6,104 nt of DNA. Source: Natronohydrobacter sp. (GTDB lineage Bacteria; Pseudomonadota; Alphaproteobacteria; Rhodobacterales; Rhodobacteraceae). This document shows, piece after piece, positions 1 through 5,706 of the stretch. A model generated the notes under the pieces. The model was not told the DNA's origin, did no database searches, and worked only from the letters and a program-made list of their open reading frames with translations. Location of the stretch: the NCBI GenBank assembly GCA_007116445.1, contig SKIM01000195.1, positions 1 to 6,104 on the forward strand, in the 5' to 3' direction. How positions within the stretch are numbered: position 1 is the stretch's first letter; each line of letters opens with the position of its first letter. Both the position numbers and the translations under genes were made by a program.

Positions 1-60
1 CAGGGCCAGCGCCAGCATCAACGGCAGCCCAAGCGCGAAGGCAAAAGCAAGAAGCGTCAT
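1..60 (-). CDS. Start of a third antiporter-like membrane subunit (partial, runs off left edge)
   Basis: Only the first 20 codons are present, reading leftwards from an ATG at 60-58. The residues are almost all hydrophobic (MTLLAFAFALGLPLMLALAL), which fits the first membrane helix of an inner-membrane protein. The start is supported by AGGAG about 8 bases upstream. That Shine-Dalgarno lies in the last two codons (CAG GAG) of the preceding gene, whose TAA stop ends 4 bases before this ATG, so the gene belongs to the antiporter operon. From position, I infer a further NuoL/M/N-type (MnhD-like) proton-translocating subunit, because clusters of this gene order commonly end with two or three of them. 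No diagnostic motif is visible, so the family call is tentative. The reading frame itself is well supported. Confidence 0.6.
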   Translation of the reverse strand, partial: MTLLAFAFALGLPLMLALAL

Positions 61-64
61 GCGA

Positions 65-1555
65 TTACTCCTGATACTCGATGGCAACGATGAAGCGGGT
101 CCATTCCAGCGGGCTGAAGGGCGCATTGGCAAAGCCGCCCGCGACCAGCACCAGAACGGCCGTGGTGATGGGGGGCGCGGCCAGCATCCAGCCGATGCGC
201 GGACGCCCCGGCGCGCCGTCGCGCTGTGCGGCGGCATCGCAGAACCACGCCCGGTGCAGCATGGGCAGGAAGTAGATCGCATTCAGCAGGCTCGACCCCA
301 GCAAGAGCGCGATCACCCAGTCCTGCCCGGCCTCAAGCCCGCCTTGGGCGAGATACCATTTGCTCACGAAGCCTGCGAGCGGTGGCAGCCCGATCATACC
401 AAGCGCGGCCAAAGAGAAAGCCAGCATCGTGCCCGGCATGGCGCGGCCCACCCCGTCCATCTGGCTGACGCGCTTGACACCCAGCCCTTCGGCCAGATTG
501 CCTGCGGCCATGAACATGGTGATCTTCATCAGCCCCTGATGGATCAGATGCGCCAGCGCGCCGGTCGCGGCGATGGGGCTGGCAAGCGCCACCCCGAGCG
601 TGATGTAGCTGACCTGACTGACCGTCGAATAGGCCAGCCGTTTTTTGATGTCATCCTGCGTGATGGCGCGTAGCGAGCCATAGATGATCGTGATCCCGGC
701 CAGCACTGCCAGCGGCACGGTGACCCCAAGCGCTTGCGCGGTCTCGATGCCGAAGACCTCATAGACCACGCGCATGATCCCGAACGCGCCCGCCTTGACC
801 ACAGCGACCGCGTGCAGCAGCGCCGAGACGGGCGCGGGCGCGACCATGGCAATCGGCAGCCAGGCATGGAAGGGAAAGAGCGCGGCCTTCACCCCCAGCG
901 CCCCGATCAGCACCACAAAGAGCAGCTTCGCTGCCAGCGGGGTTTCCGCCACGACATCTGCGAGCACACCGCCGGGCACGAAATCGGTTGTGCCTGCCAG
1001 CACCCAAAGTCCCAGCGTGCCCAGAAGCAGCACCAGCCCGCCTGCGAGCGTGTAGATCAGATAGATGCGGCCCGCCCGCAGTGAGGCTGCATCGCCGCGA
1101 TGGATGACCAGCGGATAGGTCGCCAGCGTCAGCAGCTCGTAGAACAGAAGAAAAGTGAACAGGTTGCCCGACATCGCAATGCCCACGGTCGCGGCCACGC
1201 AGAGGCTGAAAAAGCCGAAAAACCGCGCGCGATGGGGGCCATGTTCCAAATAGCCCACTGAATAGACGGTCGTGATCAGCCACAGCACGGCCGACAGCGC
1301 GATGAAGAGGATCGCCAGCGGATCGGCCTGCAGCTTGAATTCCAGCCCTGGCAGCATCTCGAAGCGCAGATCGTAGATCCCCCCCTGGCTGACTTTCAGG
1401 CTCAGCCAGCCGACCAGTGCCACTTTCAACGCGGCCATGCTCAGGTTGATCCCGGTGCGCAGCCTTGCTGAACGCTCGGGCAGCGCGAACAGGATGGGCG
1501 CGGCAAGCAGCGACGTCATCAGGATGAACAGAGGCAGCAGAGGGGCGTCCATCAT
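65..1555 (-). CDS. Second NuoL/M/N-type antiporter subunit (MnhD/MrpA-N-like) of the Mrp complex
   Basis: A 496-residue polytopic membrane protein of the proton-conducting transporter family (PF00361), normal in length for a 14-helix antiporter subunit. The hallmark ion-path residues are visible: Glu140 in NLFTFLLFYELLTLATYPLV, Lys223 in GVKAALFPFHAWLP, His248 and Lys254 in LLHAVAVVKAGAFG, Lys344 after HLIHQG, and Lys399 in MIGLPPLAGFVSKW. In the family the Glu/Lys pair and the central and terminal lysines move protons. The sequence GYLEHGPHRARFFGFFSL and the segment around Glu140 look closer to MrpA-N/NuoL/NuoM than to classical MrpD, so it may supply the missing MrpA N-terminal function; this is inference. 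Translation starts at ATG 1555 or the adjacent ATG 1552, with GGAG about 8 bases upstream of 1555. The 1555 start overlaps the mnhD stop by 4 bases (ATGA), indicating coupling. Annotators often call it subunit D as well. Confidence 0.9.
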   Translation of the reverse strand: MMDAPLLPLFILMTSLLAAPILFALPERSARLRTGINLSMAALKVALVGWLSLKVSQGGIYDLRFEMLPGLEFKLQADPLAILFIALSAVLWLITTVYSVGYLEHGPHRARFFGFFSLCVAATVGIAMSGNLFTFLLFYELLTLATYPLVIHRGDAASLRAGRIYLIYTLAGGLVLLLGTLGLWVLAGTTDFVPGGVLADVVAETPLAAKLLFVVLIGALGVKAALFPFHAWLPIAMVAPAPVSALLHAVAVVKAGAFGIMRVVYEVFGIETAQALGVTVPLAVLAGITIIYGSLRAITQDDIKKRLAYSTVSQVSYITLGVALASPIAATGALAHLIHQGLMKITMFMAAGNLAEGLGVKRVSQMDGVGRAMPGTMLAFSLAALGMIGLPPLAGFVSKWYLAQGGLEAGQDWVIALLLGSSLLNAIYFLPMLHRAWFCDAAAQRDGAPGRPRIGWMLAAPPITTAVLVLVAGGFANAPFSPLEWTRFIVAIEYQE

Positions 1556-3009
1556 AGCGCAGCTCCGAAAGGATAACCGATTTCAATAAAGCGCAGGATC
1601 GGGGCCGCCATCAGGCCCAGCCCGATGGCCGTGAGCGCAAGCGTCAGCGGCGCGGCATCGGCCAGCGCCCAGCCCTGATGCTCGCCCACAGGGGCGCGCA
1701 CCCGGTCAAAGCGCAGAAACGCCGACAGCACGCGGCTGAAATAGGCGACCGACATCAGCGTGCCGATCATCGTGATCACGACCCAGTGCCAGTAGCCTGC
1801 CGACATGGCCCCTTCCATCAGCGACCATTTGCCGATGAAACCCAGTGATGGAGGCAGGCCGATCAGGCTGATTGCGGCCAGCGCGAAGGTGAATTGCGCC
1901 AGTGTCGGACGGACAGGGGCACGGTCGAGATCGCGGATGCGGTCATGGCCGATCTCATCCTTGATCCGCCCTGCAGCCAGGAACATCGCAGCCTTGGCCA
2001 CCCCATGCGCAAGGATCAGCAGCGCCGCTGCCTTCCAGCTCTCCGCAAGCCCGACCTGACCTGCGCGCGCGAAAGCGATGAAGATCAACCCGATCTGCAC
2101 AACCGTCGACCACGCGACCAGAAGTTTCAGCCGCTCCGCGCGCAGCGCCTGCACGCCGCCCCAGAGCACCGCGCCTGCGCCAAGCGCGCCGATCAGGGTA
2201 ATAAGGATCTCGTCGGGCAAGGGCATGTAGGTTGTGAGCCGCAGGAAGATATAGAGTGCAGCCTTGACCACCAGCCCCGACAGCAGCGCAGAAGCCGGCG
2301 CGGTGGCATTGGCATGGGCCGCAGGCAGCCAGAAATGCAGCGGGAAGAGCGCGGTTTTCAGAAGCAGCCCCACAATCATCAGTGCCAGCGCAGCGCTCAT
2401 GGCCGCAGACGGTTCTGCTGCGATCAGCCCTGCGAAATCCAGCTGCCCGGCCTGCATGTAGACAAACCCAACCCCCATCAGGAACAGAAGCGCGCCCAGG
2501 ATCGAGGCATACATGTATTCCAGCCCGGCGCGCAGCGCGGCCTTGGTCCCGCTCAGTACGGTCAGCCCGACTGCGGCCAGCGCGATGACCTCGATCATGA
2601 CATAGAGGTTGAAGATATCCGTGCTGAGATAGACCCCGTTCATGCCTGTCAGCAACAACAGCCAGAGCGGCCAGAAATACTGCCGCTGGCGCGCCTGATC
2701 CGCACCTTTCAGGCTGTCGAGCGCGGCCACCGAGACCAGAAACCCGACTGCGCTGGTCAGCAAGAGCATTGCCACGCTCAGCCCGTCGGCGCGCAGGTCA
2801 ATTCCCAGCGGTGCGCCCCAGCCGCCCAGCGGCACGATCACGGCCCCGGTGGCCAGCACCCGTTGCGCCAGCCAGAATACCGCGCCGGTCGTCATCGCCA
2901 GTGTCACAAGCCCGATCACAGCGGCAGCGCGCGGCAGCATGAAGGCCGCAATGGCCCCGAAGAGGGGCAGGAAGATCGCAAGGATCATCGGGTCTAGATC
3001 AGGCGTCAT
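1552..3009 (-). CDS. mnhD: Na+/H+ antiporter subunit D (MnhD/MrpD), NuoN/M-like
   Basis: A 485-residue polytopic protein of the proton-conducting transporter family and a core antiporter subunit of the Mrp complex in the inner membrane. MrpD-type signature: LLLLTGMNGVYLSTDIFNLY followed by Glu140 in YVMIEVIAL. Other ion-path residues are Lys218 in LLLKTALFPLHFWLPAAHA, Lys249 in GLVVKAALYIFLR, His335 and Lys339 in AHGVAKAAMFLAAG, and Lys394 in SLIGLPPSLGFIGKW. Length is normal for MrpD (about 490). ATG 3009 is chosen because GGAGG lies 6 bases upstream and the start overlaps the mnhC stop by 11 bases; an internal Met8 is the only nearby alternative. It resembles classical MrpD more than the next gene does, so the symbol goes here. 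Its stop overlaps the start of the second antiporter subunit by 4 bases. Confidence 0.94.
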   Translation of the reverse strand: MTPDLDPMILAIFLPLFGAIAAFMLPRAAAVIGLVTLAMTTGAVFWLAQRVLATGAVIVPLGGWGAPLGIDLRADGLSVAMLLLTSAVGFLVSVAALDSLKGADQARQRQYFWPLWLLLLTGMNGVYLSTDIFNLYVMIEVIALAAVGLTVLSGTKAALRAGLEYMYASILGALLFLMGVGFVYMQAGQLDFAGLIAAEPSAAMSAALALMIVGLLLKTALFPLHFWLPAAHANATAPASALLSGLVVKAALYIFLRLTTYMPLPDEILITLIGALGAGAVLWGGVQALRAERLKLLVAWSTVVQIGLIFIAFARAGQVGLAESWKAAALLILAHGVAKAAMFLAAGRIKDEIGHDRIRDLDRAPVRPTLAQFTFALAAISLIGLPPSLGFIGKWSLMEGAMSAGYWHWVVITMIGTLMSVAYFSRVLSAFLRFDRVRAPVGEHQGWALADAAPLTLALTAIGLGLMAAPILRFIEIGYPFGAAL

Positions 3010-3289
3010 CTTCGGCCTCCAGTGTTTGCAGGCGACGGATCAGGGCGAGGGCAACAGCTGTGGCGCTGACCATCACCACAATGCCCGTGATGACCAGCGC
3101 ATGGGGCACCGGATCGGGAGTGTCGGGCGGTTCGCGCCAGGCCCCCACCACCAGCAGGAAGCCCGCGCCCACCGAGCAGAGTTTCAGCGCCAAGACCCGG
3201 CGCAGGCGTTCTTGCGCGCAGAGCGCACCGACCAGCCCGATGCCGAAAACGGCAATGCCGGTCACACCGTAGATCAGATCAGGTGTCAT
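2999..3289 (-). CDS. mnhC: Na+/H+ antiporter subunit C (MnhC/MrpC), NuoK-like
   Basis: A 96-residue protein with three predicted membrane helices (about residues 6-24, 32-51 and 62-84), homologous to the NuoK subunit of complex I; slightly shorter than the usual 110-115 residues. The family signature is DPVPHALVITGIVV (residues 59-72), equivalent to the DPLPQALVLTAIVI pattern of MrpC. The tail LQTLEAEDDA is short and acidic and should face the cytoplasm. In the complex this small subunit connects neighbouring antiporter-type subunits and lines part of the lateral ion path. ATG 3289 is preferred over the longer open frame to 3343, because GGAGG stands 6 bases upstream and the residues before it (around SMGVSLSPCAWRTA) are read out of the preceding gene in another frame. 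It overlaps the preceding stop by 11 bases and mnhD by 11 bases. Confidence 0.92.
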   Translation of the reverse strand: MTPDLIYGVTGIAVFGIGLVGALCAQERLRRVLALKLCSVGAGFLLVVGAWREPPDTPDPVPHALVITGIVVMVSATAVALALIRRLQTLEAEDDA

Positions 3290-4244
3290 GGCGGTCCTCC
3301 ATGCGCAGGGCGACAGGCTCACGCCCATGGAAAAGTGCGGCAAGGGTCACGGCGATGGAGATCGTCACCATGCCCTCGATCAGCAGGATCAGCGTCTTGG
3401 CATGGTCCAGCGGATATTCGAAGGCCACCCGGCCGCCGCCCGCGACCAGAAGGGCCACCAGCGCGAAAACACCTGTGCCCAGCACGAAAGCCCCGCGTGC
3501 GATGCCGCGATGGTGGGGCTGGGGCACATAGGCGCGCGTCAGAAGCAGCAAGAGCCCGACAGCTGCCAGGACCGCGCCGCCCTGAAACGCGCCGCCCGGT
3601 GCTTCAGCGCCGACCCACAGCAGATAGGTGCCCACAACCACGATGGCGGGCAAGGCAAGGCGCGCGAAGCCCTGCCAGACCTCGCCCATCTCCGGCGCGG
3701 GGGCATCCGACAGCCCGCGCTCGATCTGCCAGACCGCGACCACGGCAGCCAGCAGCACGACCACTTCCATCAGCGTGTCATAGGCGCGGAAATTCAGCAG
3801 AACACCCGTCACCGGATGGTCGACGCCGCTGGCGGGCATGGATTCCGCGACCAGTGTGTCGAAACCCGGCCCGGCACTGGGGGCGCCCAGAAAGGCCACG
3901 GCAAGCCCGAGCGTGATCAGTCCGCAAAAGGCGGCATTCGCCAGCATGACGCCAGTGGGGACCGGGATGGTCGGCGTCATGGACACGCTGCGCTGGCCGC
4001 TCGCGAAGCGCAGATGGTGCAGCGTCTTGAGCAGCAGCGCGCCCGTCACCCCGGTCCCGATCGCGGCTTCGGCCAGCGCGACATCCGGTGCCGAGAGCCG
4101 CACCCAGGCCAGTGCCGACAAAAGGCCGAAAATCACGAAAACAACGATCATCGCATAGAGATCGCGCACGCTCAGTGCCGCGACGGCCAGCGCCACGATG
4201 GCGAGCGCCAGCAAGAGATCGAAAATCACCAGCGGATCAGTCAT
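3279..4244 (-). CDS. Fused MrpA C-terminal (MbhD/MbhE-like, DUF4040) plus MnhB subunit
   Basis: A 321-residue membrane protein joining parts that are separate in many Mrp and Mbh systems. Residues about 5-75 match the MbhD/DUF4040 part of the MrpA C-terminus (LSAPDVALAEAAIGTGVTGA, Glu59). Residues about 100-173 match the MbhE-like part (VTGVLLNFRAYDTLMEVVVL, with conserved Glu160 in the DTL-x-E motif). Residues about 195-310 are MnhB (PF04039), with the signature YLLWVGAEAPGGAFQGGAVL. Homologous segments in Mrp and Mbh complexes build the membrane region between the antiporter subunits and the E/F/G group. ATG 4244 is chosen over an in-frame Met at 4271 because an AAGGGGG Shine-Dalgarno lies about 6 bases upstream; it gives an 8-base overlap with mnhG. 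The 3' end overlaps mnhC by 11 bases. Public annotation may call it MnhB or DUF4040 protein; I left the symbol blank because of the fusion. Confidence 0.9.
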   Translation of the reverse strand: MTDPLVIFDLLLALAIVALAVAALSVRDLYAMIVVFVIFGLLSALAWVRLSAPDVALAEAAIGTGVTGALLLKTLHHLRFASGQRSVSMTPTIPVPTGVMLANAAFCGLITLGLAVAFLGAPSAGPGFDTLVAESMPASGVDHPVTGVLLNFRAYDTLMEVVVLLAAVVAVWQIERGLSDAPAPEMGEVWQGFARLALPAIVVVGTYLLWVGAEAPGGAFQGGAVLAAVGLLLLLTRAYVPQPHHRGIARGAFVLGTGVFALVALLVAGGGRVAFEYPLDHAKTLILLIEGMVTISIAVTLAALFHGREPVALRMEDRHDT

Positions 4245-4527
4245 GTCGGCCCCCTTCGGCCAGTCTTGCATGACGGGCGATCAGATGGCCGCAGGTCGCA
4301 CTGGATACTGCGATGAAAAACCAGATCAGCGCGATGCGCAAGGCCGCCCCCGGCGTGGCCGCGAGGAGCGCGACACCAAGCGCCACCAGCGCCAAGCCAA
4401 GCCCGTCGGCCTTGGTCAAGGCATGCAGACGGCAGTAGATATCAGGAAAACGCAACAGCCCGACGGTGCCGGCGATGAAGAAAACTGTGCCCAGCGTGAT
4501 CAATGTGGCGGCGAAAAGCTCCAGCAT
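4237..4527 (-). CDS. mnhG: Na+/H+ antiporter subunit G (MnhG/MrpG)
   Basis: A 96-residue protein with three predicted membrane helices (about residues 4-24, 42-58 and 62-83). The clear family signature is GLLRFPDIYCRLHALTKADG (residues 23-42), corresponding to the conserved LRxPDxYxRLHAxTKADTLG block of MnhG. It is a small accessory membrane subunit which, with MnhE and MnhF, forms the end of the complex opposite the antiporter-type subunits. The usual cytoplasmic tail of longer homologues is reduced to about ten residues (ARLAEGGRHD). The frame is open far upstream (to 4869), but those residues overlap mnhF and mnhE and are not membrane-like. ATG 4527 has GGGAGG 7 bases upstream and shares one base with the mnhF stop (TGATG), so it is the natural coupled start. 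Confidence 0.93.
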   Translation of the reverse strand: MLELFAATLITLGTVFFIAGTVGLLRFPDIYCRLHALTKADGLGLALVALGVALLAATPGAALRIALIWFFIAVSSATCGHLIARHARLAEGGRHD

Positions 4528-4787
4528 CAGCGGACCTCCCGTCCTGCCAGGACAACAAAGGCCACCAGTGTGACGGCGGCCAGCAGCGCGAAGACCATGG
4601 CGACATCGATGAGCGCGGGCATGGCCATCAGTTGCGACAGCACCAGCAGGATCGCGACTGCGGCGGTGCCGAAGAGCTGCGCGGCGAGCATACGCTCGGC
4701 CGGGGCCGGACCGCGAAACACACGCACAAGACCCGCCAGAATGGAGAGCAGCAAGGCGACGAGGATGACAGACAGAAACAGGGTCAT
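4527..4787 (-). CDS. mnhF: Na+/H+ antiporter subunit F (MnhF/MrpF)
   Basis: An 86-residue protein with three predicted membrane helices (about residues 3-22, 34-54 and 58-80), the normal size and topology for MnhF. The family block between helices 1 and 2 reads RVFRGPAPAERMLAAQLFG (residues 22-40), corresponding to R-GP-T-xx-DR-xx-A-x-D-xx-G. The two acidic positions of that block are Glu31 instead of Asp and Gln37 instead of Asp. A conserved Asp61 (ALIDVAMVFALL) precedes helix 3. MrpF is essential for antiport in characterised Mrp systems and has been proposed to help form the Na+ path. ATG 4787 overlaps the mnhE stop by 4 bases (ATGA), with AGGA about 9 bases upstream. It ends with a one-base overlap with mnhG. 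Confidence 0.93.
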   Translation of the reverse strand: MTLFLSVILVALLLSILAGLVRVFRGPAPAERMLAAQLFGTAAVAILLVLSQLMAMPALIDVAMVFALLAAVTLVAFVVLAGREVR

Positions 4788-5422
4788 TGGTGAAATTCCT
4801 TGTTTGGAGCCAGCGCGAAAAGCGCTCTGATGCGGGCATCAAGATCGGCCAGGGCCGTATCGAGGTCACTGCGCTTGTCGAGCATGTGGATGATCACCCG
4901 ATCGCCGATGATATCGGCAGAGAGGGTGCCGGGCAGAAGAGTGATCGTGTTGATGAACATCACGCGCGGCGCACCTTCGGGCAGGGACAGCTCATAGCTG
5001 CGAAAGCCGGGATCAAGCGGCATGCGTGGCGAGAAGGCGCGCAAGGCGACATCCACCGCGCCCTTCACCGATTGGACGGCGAACCACAGCGCGAAGACCA
5101 AGGCGCCGCGCGGCGACAGTCGCCAGGATGCTCCTCGCGACAGCAGGAACGGAAGCGAGGCGGCCAGCAGGATCGCCGGGATGCCGAAAATCAGTGCATC
5201 GATGCGCCAGCCCGTCAGCCCGCCCCAGATCATGGCCAGAACCAGAATTGAAAGCGCAGCACGCAGCACGGTTTCACGACGTCCGGCGGGGGCAGGGGCG
5301 CGCAGGGCGGGCACACCCTGCCCAGGCGCATGAGAGGAAGTGGGGCGGTCCTGCGTGTCACCTCGGGGCGCAGGGTTGACCCGCGCAGAGGCATTCAGGC
5401 GCAAGGGAGGTGTCGCGCGCAT
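4784..5422 (-). CDS. mnhE: Na+/H+ antiporter subunit E (MnhE/MrpE) with N-terminal extension
   Basis: A 212-residue protein and the first gene of the operon. The MnhE domain spans about residues 50-205: membrane segments at about 52-71 and 74-94, an amphipathic or third helix at 106-130 (LWFAVQSVKGAVDVALRAF), then the conserved INTITLLPGTLSADIIGDRV (157-176) and IHMLD, followed by a soluble tail. In Mrp complexes MnhE is needed for assembly and activity. Typical MnhE proteins are about 160 residues and begin just before the first helix. Here about 48 extra residues, rich in Pro, Arg and Ala, precede it. ATG 5422 has GGAA about 9 bases upstream and is the first credible start. The frame stays open to a TTG at 5608 without a ribosome site, and that stretch does not look coding. 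A GTG at 5269 would give a conventional short MnhE but has only a weak ribosome site. Stop overlaps mnhF by 4 bases. Confidence 0.88.
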   Translation of the reverse strand: MRATPPLRLNASARVNPAPRGDTQDRPTSSHAPGQGVPALRAPAPAGRRETVLRAALSILVLAMIWGGLTGWRIDALIFGIPAILLAASLPFLLSRGASWRLSPRGALVFALWFAVQSVKGAVDVALRAFSPRMPLDPGFRSYELSLPEGAPRVMFINTITLLPGTLSADIIGDRVIIHMLDKRSDLDTALADLDARIRALFALAPNKEFHQ

Positions 5423-5525
5423 CAATCTCGTTCCGGGCAGCCTTGGTGTCTGATTTGCCCTGGTATGTGCGAAGATGGGGCTGCCGGTCCGATCATCCGC
5501 CAAGCCATGCCAGAGACGCGCAAAG

Positions 5526-5548
5526 AATTGTTGCGCTGTTAAGCAATT
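5526..5548. repeat. Short imperfect inverted repeat, possible operator
   Basis: AATTG at 5526-5530 is mirrored by CAATT at 5544-5548, and TTGC at 5531-5534 by GCAA at 5543-5546; the two pairs have slightly different centres, so the dyad is imperfect. It sits in the most AT-rich part of the intergenic region and overlaps the candidate mnh -10. It could bind a regulator, but arms this short can arise by chance. Confidence 0.2.
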
Positions 5549-5564
5549 AACGCGCCAGTCACAA
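5536..5564 (-). promoter_or_regulatory. Possible promoter of the mnh operon
   Basis: On the minus strand TTGTGA (5564-5559) is followed after exactly 17 bases by TAACAG (5541-5536). This is a 4 of 6 match to the -35 consensus and a 3 of 6 match to the -10 consensus. It would give a leader of roughly 105 bases before the mnhE ATG. The -10 falls inside the AATTG/CAATT inverted repeat. The match is weak and alphaproteobacterial promoters are degenerate, so this is a candidate only. Confidence 0.22.
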
Positions 5565-5634
5565 CTTTCATCCCGTATGGGCGCCGCGTGCAGACAGTTT
5601 TCGTGCAAAAGCGGTTGTGCTTAAAGATATCTGT

Positions 5635-5648
5635 TCACTGAATAGTGA
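5635..5648. repeat. Small inverted repeat TCACT-N4-AGTGA, possible operator
   Basis: A perfect 5-base dyad with a 4-base spacer (TCACTGAATAGTGA), 58 bases upstream of the start of the plus-strand small gene. It lies just downstream of a TTGTGC (5615-5620) that could be a poor -35 element. It might be an operator or part of the leader of that gene. It is short, so a chance occurrence is quite possible. Confidence 0.2.
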
Positions 5649-5695
5649 GCGATGGATGAAATGCGCTCCAGGGGCGTTTGTGCGGTATCAACAAC

Positions 5696-5701
5696 AGGAG
5701 G
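5696..5701 (+). promoter_or_regulatory. Strong ribosome binding site (AGGAGG) that fixes the start at 5707
   Basis: A perfect AGGAGG ends 5 bases before ATG 5707. It decides the start of the small plus-strand gene over the upstream in-frame ATGs and over the ATG two codons further on. It is a consensus anti-Shine-Dalgarno match, suggesting efficient translation. Confidence 0.85.
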
Positions 5702-5706
5702 ATATT

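Larger units (their letters stand above)
5423..5706. other. Divergent intergenic region between mnhE and the DUF1127-like gene
   Basis: These 284 bases separate two genes transcribed away from each other, so promoters for both must lie here unless a start is misplaced. The region is more AT-rich around 5521-5570 and 5595-5645 than the surrounding coding DNA. Visible structure: AATTG (5526-5530) facing CAATT (5544-5548), with nested TTGC/GCAA (5531-5534, 5543-5546); two direct copies of CGTGCA 15 bases apart (5587-5592, 5602-5607); and TCACT-GAAT-AGTGA (5635-5648). Both flanking genes have in-frame open extensions into this region, but neither extension has a ribosome site or protein-like composition. 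I see no RNA gene or riboswitch. Confidence 0.7.

Noticed and set aside
59..673. Plus-strand open frame opposite the second antiporter subunit
   Set aside because: Composition is of antisense type (Arg, Gln, His, Gly rich) and there is no domain. The opposite strand encodes an unmistakable antiporter subunit.
759..1586. Minus-strand frame overlapping the second antiporter subunit in another phase
   Set aside because: Its translation has no family features, while the frame at 65-1555 carries all the conserved ion-path residues.
1894..4316. Long plus-strand open frames (1894-2997, 2849-3916, 3288-4316) opposite mnhD, mnhC and the AB fusion
   Set aside because: They are mirror frames of GC-rich membrane protein genes. 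Their translations are rich in Arg, Gln, His and Pro with no recognisable domain, they lack ribosome sites, and they lie entirely across well-supported genes.
4787..5251. Plus-strand frames opposite mnhE
   Set aside because: Antisense shadows with no domain and no ribosome site. MnhE on the other strand carries the conserved LPGTLSADI motif.
5423..5608. Upstream extension of the mnhE frame to a TTG at 5608
   Set aside because: There is no ribosome site before the TTG, the residues do not look like a protein domain, and accepting it would leave almost no promoter region. It is probably a chance open frame.
5617..5706. Upstream extension of the DUF1127-like frame
   Set aside because: A perfect AGGAGG 5 bases before ATG 5707 fixes the start. 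The upstream 30 codons have no ribosome site and contain the intergenic repeats.
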